DNA of 64,000 bases, taken from Shimia_B sp038528385 (GTDB lineage Bacteria > Pseudomonadota > Alphaproteobacteria > Rhodobacterales > Rhodobacteraceae). The stretch covers positions 385,714 through 449,713 of the forward strand of contig JBCBET010000003.1 of NCBI GenBank assembly GCA_038528385.1. The letters run 5' to 3'. Positions 33,094 to 42,367 of the stretch are shown here, piece by piece; the stretch's first letter is position 1; each line of letters begins with the position of its first letter. The notes beneath the pieces were generated by a model. It ran no database searches, was not told where the DNA came from, and saw only the letters and a list, made by a program, of their open reading frames with translations. Both the position numbers and the translations under genes were made by a program.

Positions 33094-34085
33094 CCCTTGG
33101 CATTCACCACGAAGCGCGCGGCCGCGAGGATCGCCTCGCGCCCCGAAACCGGGTCCGCGCCGTAGAGCGCCCGGGCCTCGCCGTCATCGGTGGGCGTGCG
33201 GGTGCCGATCGTGGGCAGCACGCTGCGCACGGCGGGATCGAAGAGCGCGAGGAGGCGCAGGAGCCATCTCGGCGCGACGGTGGTGGCGATCTTGCGGTCC
33301 GGGAAGGCCTCCTTCAGGAGCTTGGCCATCTCGGGCATGGTCCAGGTGCTTTCGGCGGCGATGATGCGCTTGCCGATCGTTTCCTCCCGCGTGAGCGCCT
33401 CCACGTGGTAGCGGCTCACATCGGCGACGTCGATGACGGGAAAGGAAAGGTCGGGCACCGCCGGGTCCTTTCCGGCGAGGATACGCTCGATCAGCTGCAG
33501 CGAGGTACCATAGGCGGTATCCATCGGCGTGCCCAACACAAGCCCTGGGTTGACAGCTGTCAACTTTATCTCCGGATGCTCGGCCACGAAGTCCCAGGCC
33601 GCGCGCTCGGCGAGCGTCTTCGATTTCACGTAGGCGGAGGCGGCGGGGTGATCGAGATCGGTCCAGTCCTCCGGGCCGAAGAGATGGCCCGCGGGACGTT
33701 TGGCGTACATCACCGCCACGCAGGAGGAGGTGAGGATGACGCGCGTGACACCCGCCCCATGGGCGGCGCGCAGCGCCCGGAGCGTGCCGTCCACGGCGGG
33801 GCGGATGACCTCCTCCTCATCCTTCGGCTGCGCCATGGGGAAGGGGGAGGCGGTATGGATCAGGGCCTCCACCCCGTCCATGGCCTCCGGCCAGCCCGCG
33901 TCGGAGCCGAGATCGAGCGTGACGAAGCTGAGCCGGTCCTGCACGTCATCGCCGCCCATGGCGGCCCGGACCTCGGCCTCGCGCCCAGGGCTTCGGAGCG
34001 TGCCGCGCACGCTGTGACCCGCCGCGAGGAGGTCGCGGGCGATGCGCTTGGCGATGAAGCCCGTGATGCCGGTCAGAAGGATCAT
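33090..34085 (-). CDS. NAD(P)-dependent epimerase/dehydratase (dihydroflavonol reductase-like)
   Basis: Encodes 331 residues of the extended short-chain dehydrogenase family. The Rossmann motif GITGFIAKRIARDLL is at residues 6-20, and the catalytic YVKSK (YxxxK) lies in ASAYVKSKTLAERAAW with a Ser/Thr in LTSSCVAV. It resembles dihydroflavonol-4-reductase-like or methylglyoxal reductases. The substrate is unknown. It is the first gene of a two-gene minus-strand unit with the META lipoprotein. Confidence 0.88.
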   Translation of the reverse strand: MILLTGITGFIAKRIARDLLAAGHSVRGTLRSPGREAEVRAAMGGDDVQDRLSFVTLDLGSDAGWPEAMDGVEALIHTASPFPMAQPKDEEEVIRPAVDGTLRALRAAHGAGVTRVILTSSCVAVMYAKRPAGHLFGPEDWTDLDHPAASAYVKSKTLAERAAWDFVAEHPEIKLTAVNPGLVLGTPMDTAYGTSLQLIERILAGKDPAVPDLSFPVIDVADVSRYHVEALTREETIGKRIIAAESTWTMPEMAKLLKEAFPDRKIATTVAPRWLLRLLALFDPAVRSVLPTIGTRTPTDDGEARALYGADPVSGREAILAAARFVVNAKG

Positions 34086-34276
34086 GCGCCTCTCCTTGGC
34101 TCATTGAGGACCCGGCCCGCCTGCGCGGCGACGGGGCCGATGTCATACGCCGCAGTGTCTCGTCCCCGGGGCGCCGGGGCAAGGGCTTCCTGCGGCGATC
34201 CCGTGGACGCGGCCAGGTTCGGCGCGTCGCGGCGTTGGGTCTGGACGGAGCGAGACCCGCTGCCTTACATGCGACG

Positions 34277-35572
34277 ATGTCCATGCTCCTGACCAAAGAA
34301 CCGGCCGAGTTGCGCACCCTTCTGGGGCTTGCGAGCGCGGCCATGGGGTTTGCGCTCTGGTTCCCGAGCCTGGGCATTCCGGCGGGCCCGATCTCGCTCC
34401 AGCCCGCCGATCTCGTGGCGCTGGCGGCGCTTCCCATCGTGCTGGCCTACAGCGCGACGCTCCCGGCGCAGGTCTGGCTGCTGCTGTCGCTTTCGCTCTG
34501 CGCGTCCTTCGCGGCCTATCTCAATGGGGGCGCGCTCGCCGTGCTCCTCTACTACACCGTGTTTCTGTCGGGCTTCGTCCTGCTCGTGGCCAAGATCGTG
34601 CAGCAGCGGCGGCTCCGCAGCCTGTTCCTGCGCGCCTTCGTGCTCGGCGCGGCGGCGTCGAGCGCGCTCTTCCTCCTGCAGGTGGGCCTCGGCGCCGAAA
34701 GCCTCGATTTCCGCACCAACGACAGTTTCTCCAACCCGCCGCAATTCGGACGGGGTTTCGCGGTCTTCCCGGAGGTTTCCACCTTCGCGACCCACCAGAT
34801 TTACTTCGCCGGCGTGGCGATCGTGCTGCTGCGCGCCACCCAGGTGGGGCGAGGGCTCCTCTCGCGGCCCATGGCGTGGGTCTTTCTCGTCCTCGTCCTG
34901 ACCTGCCTGGCGATGAGCCGCTCGTCCTCGGTGATCGTGGTGGCGCCCATCGTCTTTGCCGTGGCCTTCATGAAGGGGCGCGCGCTGAGCTTCCGCAACA
35001 TCCTCGTCCTGTCGCTCGCCATTGTGCTGACGATGGTGCTGCTCCAGGTGTTCCTGTCGGCGTTCTATTCTGACCGCGTGGCGGGCTCGGCCCTTCGGTC
35101 GATCTACCTGCGGGGGATCACGATGCTCACCGGCCTCTCGGTGATCCCGAATTACGAGGTGCTGGGCGTGGGGCTCGGGAACAACGACGCCGTGACCGTC
35201 CGCGCCTTCGAGGTGGCGCGGGCCCTGAATTTCGAGTTCATTCTCCTGCCCACGGGGATCAACAGCTTTGTCATCACGCGCATCTTCGAGGAAGGGTGGC
35301 TCGCCATCGTGCTCGTCGGCACCGCCATCACGATGCTAGCGCGCGTGCTGCTGGCCCCGCCCGGCGACGGTGGGAGCTGGCTTGCCGAGCCCACCCTCCT
35401 TTGCTTCGTGGTGCTGGCGCTCGCCAGTTTCCTCGTCAGCCTGCTCGTGACGGGCTACCGCGGCATCTACATGAACTGGTTCTGGCTCGGCGCGATCCCC
35501 GCGCTTTATGCCCGGACGGTGGCGCGGCGCGGGCTCACGCGAGCGCCCCATAGACCCCGAGGAGCGCGCTGA
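34277..35572 (+). CDS. O-antigen ligase/polymerase-like membrane protein
   Basis: Encodes about 431 residues from ATG 34277 (ATG 34283 or an earlier codon at 34235 possible; none has a good ribosome site). At least ten hydrophobic helices and a large periplasmic loop resembling Wzy/WaaL proteins (ERAGS-like SDRVAGSALRSIYLRGITML, then VLGVGLGNND). It likely polymerises or ligates repeat units in the periplasm. It sits at the left edge of the exopolysaccharide locus and overlaps the convergent GT4 gene by 38 bases. Confidence 0.75.
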   Translation: MSMLLTKEPAELRTLLGLASAAMGFALWFPSLGIPAGPISLQPADLVALAALPIVLAYSATLPAQVWLLLSLSLCASFAAYLNGGALAVLLYYTVFLSGFVLLVAKIVQQRRLRSLFLRAFVLGAAASSALFLLQVGLGAESLDFRTNDSFSNPPQFGRGFAVFPEVSTFATHQIYFAGVAIVLLRATQVGRGLLSRPMAWVFLVLVLTCLAMSRSSSVIVVAPIVFAVAFMKGRALSFRNILVLSLAIVLTMVLLQVFLSAFYSDRVAGSALRSIYLRGITMLTGLSVIPNYEVLGVGLGNNDAVTVRAFEVARALNFEFILLPTGINSFVITRIFEEGWLAIVLVGTAITMLARVLLAPPGDGGSWLAEPTLLCFVVLALASFLVSLLVTGYRGIYMNWFWLGAIPALYARTVARRGLTRAPHRPRGAR

Positions 35573-36767
35573 CGTGGCGCTCGCGCGTGAGCGGCGCGGA
35601 CCAGTAGCCGCCATGGGCGGCCTCGCTCTGCGCCTGGACATAGGCCGGGTCGGCGCATCGTGCCATGGCCTCCGGTAGCGCGGTCGCGCGCCGGTCGAAG
35701 GAGACGACCTGACCGTTCCGGCCATCCACGACGGCCTCGCGGGCCGCGGAGGCGTCGTAGGTGATCACGGGAATGCCAAGGGCGAGCGCCTCGTAGGGGA
35801 CGAGCGGCTGGCATTCGTACCAGTGGCTCGGAAAGACGAGGCAGCGCGCGCTACGGAGACGGGCCATCACCTCCTCGGGCGGGACCCAGCCGGTGACCTC
35901 CGCCGCGCCGTTGGCCGCGCGTACCGCCTCGCGCTCTGCGCCGTCGCCCACGAGCACCGCGGGCAGACCCGCCTCCGCGGCGGCGCGGGCGAAATCGAGC
36001 GCGCCCTTCACCGGCTCGAGCCGCCCGACAAAGACGAAGGGCGCGTTCTCCTCGGCGGCGATGCGCGGCGCCTTGGCGACGGAGATCGGATTGCCCACGG
36101 CGTGGAGCCGCGCCTCGCGAGGCAGATACGCCTCCATCACGGATCGCTGTAACTCACTGATGTATATGATGTTCCTGAGCCCCTTGGGAAGCTTCCCGCG
36201 GATCTGCGCCGCCGCGCTGCGCGCCACGCGGAACGCCTTGTGCGCGATATGGCGCTGGTCGCAATGGCTCACCATGCAAGCCGGGCCCATGGCCCGCAGC
36301 GTGCAGACCTCGCCCTTGGGGTAGTTGAAGAACCCGCCGTTGGGACAGGCGAGGAAGTATTCGTGCATGGTGTAGACATGCTTCTGCCCCGGGGCGGTGA
36401 CCACCGGCCCGATGGCGGCCGACAGCGCCTTTGTCCAGCCGTGGACATGGACGACGGCCTCCCCCGGCGCGAACTCCGCGAGAAGCGCGCCGAGGCGCCG
36501 CGCGGCGATGGGGTTCCAGAGCCCCTGCCGCGCCGCCCCCAGCGCCGAGGGATGGGAGGCGATGTCGTGCTGGTCGAGACAGATCACCCGGACACCCTGC
36601 GCCGCGAGCCGGGGATCCACCGGCGCGCAGGCGCAGAAATAGACGACATCGACCCCCGCCGCGCGAAGCCCGAGCGCGGAGTCCACGGCCACCTTTTCCT
36701 GCCCGCCGCGGATATCGCCGTAATCGTGGACGATGATGACGGTGGAAAACGAGGTCTTGGCGTTCAT
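35535..36767 (-). CDS. Glycosyltransferase family 4
   Basis: Encodes 410 residues with the GT-B fold. N-terminal domain with VIIVHDYGDIRGGQEKVAVD, and C-terminal nucleotide-sugar domain with FVFVGRLEPVKGALDFARA and the E-x7-E region EALALGIPVITYDASA. A Cys-rich segment (CPNGGFF, VCTLRAMGPACMVSHCDQ) matches a subgroup of GT4 enzymes. It should transfer a sugar in repeat-unit assembly on the cytoplasmic face. It overlaps the flippase stop by four bases, so the two are coupled. Confidence 0.9.
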   Translation of the reverse strand: MNAKTSFSTVIIVHDYGDIRGGQEKVAVDSALGLRAAGVDVVYFCACAPVDPRLAAQGVRVICLDQHDIASHPSALGAARQGLWNPIAARRLGALLAEFAPGEAVVHVHGWTKALSAAIGPVVTAPGQKHVYTMHEYFLACPNGGFFNYPKGEVCTLRAMGPACMVSHCDQRHIAHKAFRVARSAAAQIRGKLPKGLRNIIYISELQRSVMEAYLPREARLHAVGNPISVAKAPRIAAEENAPFVFVGRLEPVKGALDFARAAAEAGLPAVLVGDGAEREAVRAANGAAEVTGWVPPEEVMARLRSARCLVFPSHWYECQPLVPYEALALGIPVITYDASAAREAVVDGRNGQVVSFDRRATALPEAMARCADPAYVQAQSEAAHGGYWSAPLTRERHVSALLGVYGALA

Positions 36768-38089
36768 GGGGCGGGCCGCCGCGCGCCGCTAGCGCCAGTG
36801 AGGAGCGACAGGATCGACGGGTCCACGCCCACCTGGCGGCGGCAGGCGATGACGGCGAGGATGTTCCAGCCCAGCAGCGTGCCCGCGATGGCGCCGGCCG
36901 CGCCCATTGCACCGAAGGCCCAGGTGAGCAGGGGCAGCGCCAGAATGCCCAGCCCGTTGGTGAGGACGACGATGCGCAGGAACGTCCCCTGGTGGGCCGT
37001 CATCTCCAGAAGCGCGCCGTTCGGGCCGCAGGCCGCGTTCACCACATAGGCCGCGCTGATCAGGAGGAGCGCGTCATAGGCGCGGTCATAGCCCTCGCCG
37101 AAGAACCCGAGCACCGCGTCCCCGAAAACGACCATGCCGCCGAAGGCCAGCGCGGCGAAGCCCGCCCCCGTGGCGGCGCAGAGCAGGCAGATCAGCCGGA
37201 CCTGCGCCAGATCGCCCGCCCCATAGGCGCGGGAGATGAGCGGCGAGGCCACGAGGCCCATGGCCATCAGAAGGAGGTTGATCACCTGCGCGGTCCTGAG
37301 TGCGGCAAAGAACGCCCCCGCCGCTACCGGCGACAGGAAGAGCCCCACGACGACCACCGACAGCATGGGCGCCGCAAAGGTCACGACGCCGGTGGAGGCG
37401 AACTGGCTCGACACCCCGATCCACGCCCGGTCGCCCAGGCTCCGCCATGAGAAGGCCTGCCGCCAGACGCGGATATGCGGGCTTGCGAGCATCTGGCCCA
37501 GCGTGGCGAGCGCGAGGAGGCCCACAGAGATCAGGAAGCCCTGCGCGGCCGTGAGCACGGGCCCGGCGCCCAGGGCGATCCAGAAACACACCGCACAAAG
37601 CGCGCCCCGCCACAAGATTTCCCGCGGGCCGAGGCCGAGGACAAGCGCGCCGTGGGCCCGCAGGATGGAGGTCTGCAATTCGCTGACCGCCATGACGGGC
37701 ACGAAAAGGGCCGCCACGAGAAGCGCGTTCGACGCGCTCGAGCCCGGCACCTCGAGGAGGCGCACGGCGCCGAGAAGCGCGCCGCAAAGCACGACCGCGA
37801 GCACGAACACCGCCGCATAGGCCCGCGTGACGAAACGCTCCCGCGCATCCTTTGCCTCACTCTGCCCCGCGAGGCGCGCCAGTTCCCGGAGCGCGAGCTG
37901 CCCTTGCCCGCCCACGGCGATCTTGGCGAGGATGGCGGCGATGCTGAAGGCCACGCTGAAATAGCCGAACTGGACCGGCGTCATGGTCTGCGCCAGCGCC
38001 ACGAACATCAGGTACGAAAGACCCGCCCCGCCGACCTTGATCGCCATCGCCGCCAGGCTGCTTTGAACGATACGGGCGACGAGGGACAT
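36764..38089 (-). CDS. Polysaccharide flippase (Wzx/MOP superfamily)
   Basis: Encodes 441 residues with about 12 hydrophobic helices and the start of an oligosaccharide translocase (SSLAAMAIKVGGAGLSYLMFVALAQ). Members flip lipid-linked repeat units across the inner membrane. With the polymerase, GTs and the initiating transferase nearby it supports a Wzx/Wzy-type pathway. It is divergent from the GT2 gene across 249 bases. Confidence 0.87.
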   Translation of the reverse strand: MSLVARIVQSSLAAMAIKVGGAGLSYLMFVALAQTMTPVQFGYFSVAFSIAAILAKIAVGGQGQLALRELARLAGQSEAKDARERFVTRAYAAVFVLAVVLCGALLGAVRLLEVPGSSASNALLVAALFVPVMAVSELQTSILRAHGALVLGLGPREILWRGALCAVCFWIALGAGPVLTAAQGFLISVGLLALATLGQMLASPHIRVWRQAFSWRSLGDRAWIGVSSQFASTGVVTFAAPMLSVVVVGLFLSPVAAGAFFAALRTAQVINLLLMAMGLVASPLISRAYGAGDLAQVRLICLLCAATGAGFAALAFGGMVVFGDAVLGFFGEGYDRAYDALLLISAAYVVNAACGPNGALLEMTAHQGTFLRIVVLTNGLGILALPLLTWAFGAMGAAGAIAGTLLGWNILAVIACRRQVGVDPSILSLLTGASGARRPAP

Positions 38090-38338
38090 GGAACAGCGCT
38101 TTGCTCTGGGCGGGCGCCGGGAAACTAGCCGGGCCCGGCGGGCTTATCAATGCGCCGCGCGTCCTTGCAATCGGGTCCTGCGCGGCCCGGTGCGGTGCGC
38201 GCGACCTGGGCGACAACCTGCCCGGCCTGTCACTGCGGGCACTTCCTCGCCCGCCCGCGGGCCGGGCGGCGCCGAGGGGGCTTTCCCGGGCGCGCCAAAG
38301 ATCGCAAAAGAGCCGCGGAACGACAGGAGCCACCGCGC
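38090..38338. other. Divergent intergenic region of the exopolysaccharide locus
   Basis: The 249 bases between the flippase start and the GT2 start hold no convincing ORF. The region is GC-rich with short AT patches. I found no inverted repeat or sigma-70 promoter I would defend. It must carry the promoters of both divergent units. Confidence 0.5.
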
Positions 38339-39403
38339 GTGAGACCGATCATCGCCATCCCGACGCTGAACGAGGCCGCCCATATCGCCGAGGTCATCGC
38401 GCAGCTCTCCACCGCGCTCGAGGACGGGCAGCCGCCGGAGATCTGGGTCCTCGACGGCGGCTCCTCCGACGGCACGCGGGAGATCGTGACCGCGCTGGGC
38501 CTCGCCCACGTGTGGCTCATCGAAAACCCGGGGCGGACGCAGGCCCATGCGCTCAACCTCGCCGCCTCGCGGGCCGCGGCGCGGGGGGAGGCGGAGCTCC
38601 TCATCCGCGCCGATGCCCATGCCGGATACGGGGCCGATTACGTGGCCGCGATCCGCGACGCGCTTGTCGCGTCAGGGGCCGACAGCGTCGTCGTGCCCCT
38701 GCGCACGGTGGGCGGCACGCGGGTCCAGGACGCCGCGGCGATCCTCTTTTCCTCCTGGCTCGGCACGGGCGGCTCTCCCCATCGCGGCGCGACGCGGGCT
38801 GGCCCGGTGGAGCACGGGCACCACGCGGGCTTTCGCCTCTCCGCGTTCATCGAGGCGGGGGGATACGACACGGGCTTTCGCGCCAACGAGGATGCCGAAT
38901 TCGACCGGCGGCTCACGGCGCGCGGCGGGCGCATCCAGATGGAGCCGCGCGCGACGGTGGACTACTCTCCGCGCCGGAGCTTCGGGGCCACGTTCCGGCA
39001 ATACGCGCGCAACGGCACCGGGCGCATTATGACGGCGGTGAAACATCGCACGGGCCTGAAGCCGCGGCAGCTTCTGCCCGCGTTGCTCTTGCCGATCCTC
39101 GTGGCGGCGGGAGCCCTGTCGCTCCTGGCGGGGTGGGCCTTCGCGCTCTTGCCTATGGGCTATCTCCTCGCCGTCCTGGGGGCGAGCGCGCGGCTGGCCT
39201 GGCGCGTCGATAGGCGTGATCTGGTGCTCGTGGTCTTCGGCCTCGCTCTCATGGCGCATCTGGGGTTCAGCCTCGGGGCCACGGGCGAACTCCTGCGCGC
39301 TGCCGTGCGGCCCGCGCACCGCCGCTGGTTGCGCATGGACGGCGATCGGCTTATCCCCGCGCCGTGCGCATCGGAGGCCGCCCAGCAGTGTCCACGACGG
39401 TAA
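38339..39403 (+). CDS. Glycosyltransferase family 2
   Basis: Encodes 354 residues from GTG 38339 (AGGAG ten bases upstream); the longer open frame to the left has unlike composition. GT-A motifs: IIAIPTLNEAAHI, VLDGGSSDGT, and RADAHAGYGADYV, with NEDAEFDRRL later. C-terminal half has two to three hydrophobic helices, as in ExoA-type succinoglycan glycosyltransferases. It likely adds a sugar during EPS repeat-unit synthesis. Its stop overlaps the sulfotransferase start by 16 bases. Confidence 0.87.
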   Translation: MRPIIAIPTLNEAAHIAEVIAQLSTALEDGQPPEIWVLDGGSSDGTREIVTALGLAHVWLIENPGRTQAHALNLAASRAAARGEAELLIRADAHAGYGADYVAAIRDALVASGADSVVVPLRTVGGTRVQDAAAILFSSWLGTGGSPHRGATRAGPVEHGHHAGFRLSAFIEAGGYDTGFRANEDAEFDRRLTARGGRIQMEPRATVDYSPRRSFGATFRQYARNGTGRIMTAVKHRTGLKPRQLLPALLLPILVAAGALSLLAGWAFALLPMGYLLAVLGASARLAWRVDRRDLVLVVFGLALMAHLGFSLGATGELLRAAVRPAHRRWLRMDGDRLIPAPCASEAAQQCPRR

Positions 39404-40344
39404 ACCTCTTCTTGTGCGCCGCGCCCCGGTCCGGCTCGACCCAGCTCGCTGCGTGGCTCGACACTCATCCCGACATCTCGCTTCTGCCGGTGAAGGAGCC
39501 GAACCATTTCTCGTCCCAGGATTTCGATCCCGTGCGGGTGCGGGAAACCCATCTCAACGACGTGGACCCCGAAGCCTATGTCCGCGCGGGCACGCGCAAG
39601 TTCTACCAGTTCGCCGTCTTCCGCGATCCCGCGCATTACGCCCACCTGGCGGAGGGGCTGGCTACCCGGTGGGTGATGGATGCCTCCACGAGCTATCTGC
39701 AGAGCGATGGCGCAATCGCGCGCATCCGCGCCTACAACCCGCAGGCGGTGGTGGTCGTGCTCCTGCGGGACCCGGTGGAGCGGGCGCTCTCCCATCTCAG
39801 GCTCGCGCAGCGGACCGGGCGCACGCGCCGCTCGCTCCCCGAGCAACTCGCGGCCGAAGGCGGCGCGGAGGCGGAGGGATTTCTCCTCCGCTTCAGCCGC
39901 TACCGGGCGGCGCTCGCGCGGCTCGCCGCCGAGGTGCCGGAGGAGCAGATCGTCAGGCTGCGGTTCGAGGACATGGTCGCAGACCCCGCGCGGGCGCTTG
40001 CCCCGCTTTGCGCGCGTTTGGGCATCGACGTGACAGAGCTCGACCTCGCAGCCGAGCGGAGGAATGCGGGGGACGCGCCACGCTTTCCCCGGTTCAACGC
40101 CTGGGCGATGGAAAGTGGGCTCAAGCCCCTGGTGGGCCGGGTGATCTCCCCGGAGCTGAAGACCAGGCTGCGCGGTGCGTTCTTCCAGAAGGCGGCGGCG
40201 GAGGACGGCCCCGCGCCCAAGGCGCGCGCGGCGCTCGAAGCGGCGCTCTCCGATGAGGTGGCGGCCTATCGCAGCCCCGCCGCGGACCTCCCCGCTCCGA
40301 ACCTCCACGCCCCCGATATGCCCACCTCGGCGCCGACGTCCTGA
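39388..40344 (+). CDS. Sulfotransferase (PAPS-dependent)
   Basis: Encodes 318 residues from GTG 39388 (GGAGG ten bases upstream; GTG 39364 is an alternative). The PAPS-binding 5'-phosphosulfate loop is CAAPRSGSTQLAAWL, and the 3'-phosphate motif is RDPVERALSHLRLA, matching Sulfotransfer_1. Location between GT2 and pyruvyl transferase suggests that it sulfates the exported polysaccharide, possibly before export. It overlaps GT2 and lies five bases before the next gene. Confidence 0.85.
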   Translation: MSTTVNLFLCAAPRSGSTQLAAWLDTHPDISLLPVKEPNHFSSQDFDPVRVRETHLNDVDPEAYVRAGTRKFYQFAVFRDPAHYAHLAEGLATRWVMDASTSYLQSDGAIARIRAYNPQAVVVVLLRDPVERALSHLRLAQRTGRTRRSLPEQLAAEGGAEAEGFLLRFSRYRAALARLAAEVPEEQIVRLRFEDMVADPARALAPLCARLGIDVTELDLAAERRNAGDAPRFPRFNAWAMESGLKPLVGRVISPELKTRLRGAFFQKAAAEDGPAPKARAALEAALSDEVAAYRSPAADLPAPNLHAPDMPTSAPTS

Positions 40345-40348
40345 CGCC

Positions 40349-41599
40349 ATGGCAGCGGCCCCGCCCAGAACCGTCTGCTTGAGCGACGTCTTCGGCTCGC
40401 TGAACCGGGGTGACGCGCTCTTGAGCGACGCGCTCATCGCGGCCGTGCGCGAGGCCTTCCCCGAGGCACGGCTCACCGGCGTGGCGCATTTCCCGGATAT
40501 CGAGGCCGCGCGCCACCCCGACATCGACTGGCAGGAAGCGCCCTCGCGGTGCAATGCGCCCTCCTGGCGGGTGCGCCGCGCGGTCAACGCGGTGCGGACC
40601 CTGCTGGCGCTGGCCTACGGGGCCATGGGCGCCCCGGCGGCATTGGCGCCGTTTTACCCGCTGCCCGCGCGGCAGCTTGCCGCCATCGCGCATCTGAAAT
40701 CCGCCGATCTGGTGGTGAGCTGCCCGGGGGGGTTTCTCCTCGACGCCAACGCGACGATCCTGAGCCATCTCCTCCAGTTCCATTTCATGCGGCGGTTCGG
40801 GCGGCGCTACGTGCTGGCCCCGCAGACCGTGGGCCCGATCCGCTCCCGCCTGCTGCGCCGCCTCACGGCGCGCGCCCTCGCCGGGGCGGAGATGATCGCG
40901 GTGCGCGAGCAATACTCCTACGATTTCGTGGTGGATGCGCTGGGCATCGATCCCGCGCGGGTGGTGCGCACCACCGACATCGCCTTCGAATACCGGGTGG
41001 AGGGCAAGGCGGCGGGCCGGGCGGCGCTCATGGAACTGGGCATCGGCGCGGACGAGGCCTTCATCGGGGCCACGACCGTCAACTGGAAGTTCCGCGGCGC
41101 GCCCGATCCCGCCGCCGCCTACCGGGCCTACACCGAAAAGATGGTCGTGCTCCTCACTCGGCTGCACGCCGCCACGGGGCTGCGCATCGTGCTTTTCAAC
41201 CAGGTGAGCCAGGACCTGGAGCTCGCGCGCGTGGTGGCGGCGCGCTGTGCGTCCTTCGTGGTGCTCGACGAGGCGGACCGGACCACCGAGGAGATGGTGG
41301 GCATGATCTCCCGCGCCTCGGTGATGCTGGGCTCCCGCTTCCATTCCTGCGTCTTCGCGCTGCTGGCGGGGGTGCCGCTCTTCTGCTTGGCCTACACCTA
41401 CAAATCGACGGGCATCATGGAGGATCTCGGGCTCTCGGAGTTCGTCGCGCCGATCGATGCCTTCGAGGTGGAGGAGACGGTGGCGCGGGTGGAGACGCTG
41501 CTGGCGGACCGTGACGCGGCGTGCGCGCGCATCGACGCCGCGGTGACTGCCATGCGCTTTCCCCCTTTCAGCGGCCTCTTGCGGGACCTCTACCGGTAG
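40349..41599 (+). CDS. Polysaccharide pyruvyl transferase
   Basis: Encodes 416 residues from ATG 40349. The family fold (PS_pyruv_trans, CsaB/WcaK-like) is marked by NRGDALLSDALI near the N-terminus, LVVSCPGGFLLD, RYVLAPQTVGPI, and the C-terminal VMLGSRFHSCVFALLAGVPLFCLAY. It adds ketal-linked pyruvate to sugars from PEP. With the adjacent sulfotransferase it would give an acidic EPS. Confidence 0.88.
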   Translation: MAAAPPRTVCLSDVFGSLNRGDALLSDALIAAVREAFPEARLTGVAHFPDIEAARHPDIDWQEAPSRCNAPSWRVRRAVNAVRTLLALAYGAMGAPAALAPFYPLPARQLAAIAHLKSADLVVSCPGGFLLDANATILSHLLQFHFMRRFGRRYVLAPQTVGPIRSRLLRRLTARALAGAEMIAVREQYSYDFVVDALGIDPARVVRTTDIAFEYRVEGKAAGRAALMELGIGADEAFIGATTVNWKFRGAPDPAAAYRAYTEKMVVLLTRLHAATGLRIVLFNQVSQDLELARVVAARCASFVVLDEADRTTEEMVGMISRASVMLGSRFHSCVFALLAGVPLFCLAYTYKSTGIMEDLGLSEFVAPIDAFEVEETVARVETLLADRDAACARIDAAVTAMRFPPFSGLLRDLYR

Positions 41600-41605
41600 C
41601 GGGGG

Positions 41606-42280
41606 CTAGCGGCCCGTGGGCCGCACGAGGACCTGCGCGGTCTTGAAGATGAGCCAGAGGTCACGGACGAGTGTCACCGTCTGCGCGTAGCGCGCATCGA
41701 GCAGTCGACGCTCGTCATAGGAGACGTCGTTGCGGCCCGACACCTGCCAGAGGCCGGTGATGCCGGGGGTGAGCGAGAGATAGACGCTCCGGTAGGGGCC
41801 GTAGCGCTTGAGCTCCGGCGCCGTCACGGGGCGGGGACCCACGAGGCTCATGTCGCCCCGCAACACGTTCCAGATCTGCGGCAGCTCATCGAGGCTCGTG
41901 CGGCGCAAAAAGGCGCCCACGCGCGTCACGCGCGGATCGACACGGAGCTTTTGCGTCTCGGCCCATTCCCGCGCGGCGGCGGGATCCGAGGCCAGCACGT
42001 CGGCCAGAGCGCGCTCGGCATCGGGCACCATCGTGCGCAGCTTGAAACAGGCGAATACACGGCCCTGCCGCCCGATCCTCGCATGGGCGAAGACGCCCGG
42101 CCCGCCATCGGCGCGCACCACGAGGTAGAGGATGAGGATGGCCGGCGCGATCACCGGCACAAGGATGAGGGAGATGAAGATGTCGAGGGCGCGCTTACCG
42201 CGGCGCGCATACCAGCGGGAGGAGTCTTTAGACGCACCGAATGACGGCCCGGAGGGCGCTGTGTACTCGTCCATGTTCAT
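41606..42280 (-). CDS. Initiating sugar-phosphate transferase (bacterial sugar transferase family)
   Basis: Encodes 224 residues from ATG 42280 (42274 also possible). One transmembrane helix (KRALDIFISLILVPVIAPAIL), then the Bac_transf core: FACFKLRTMV, DPRVTRVGAFLRRTSLDELPQ and GDMSLVGPRPVT, ending with GLWQVSGRNDVSYDERRLLD. Such enzymes move a hexose-1-phosphate to undecaprenyl phosphate to start the repeat unit. It has its own promoter region facing yjbF/yjbH. It is convergent with the pyruvyl transferase. Confidence 0.92.
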   Translation of the reverse strand: MNMDEYTAPSGPSFGASKDSSRWYARRGKRALDIFISLILVPVIAPAILILYLVVRADGGPGVFAHARIGRQGRVFACFKLRTMVPDAERALADVLASDPAAAREWAETQKLRVDPRVTRVGAFLRRTSLDELPQIWNVLRGDMSLVGPRPVTAPELKRYGPYRSVYLSLTPGITGLWQVSGRNDVSYDERRLLDARYAQTVTLVRDLWLIFKTAQVLVRPTGR

Positions 42281-42327
42281 GAATGGTGGTCCTGATACGC
42301 ACACACTTTTAAGCTGTTTTGACTCTC

Positions 42328-42355
42328 ATTAGATGGCCCGCACCCGTACTTGCAA
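42328..42355 (-). promoter_or_regulatory. Candidate promoter of the initiating transferase
   Basis: On the minus strand TTGCAA (42355-42350) and TCTAAT (42333-42328) are separated by 16 bases, a plausible -35/-10 pair, 48 bases before the ATG at 42280. It fits an otherwise AT-enriched stretch. No experiment supports it. Confidence 0.4.
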
Positions 42356-42367
42356 TCAACGATTGCA
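42351..42367. promoter_or_regulatory. Inverted repeat TGCAATC-N3-GATTGCA overlapping the -35 box
   Basis: A perfect 7-bp inverted repeat with a 3-base centre (TGCAATC AAC GATTGCA) covers the candidate -35 element of the initiating transferase promoter. Position and symmetry suggest a repressor or activator site, for example LuxR-like, but the regulator is not known. Confidence 0.5.
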
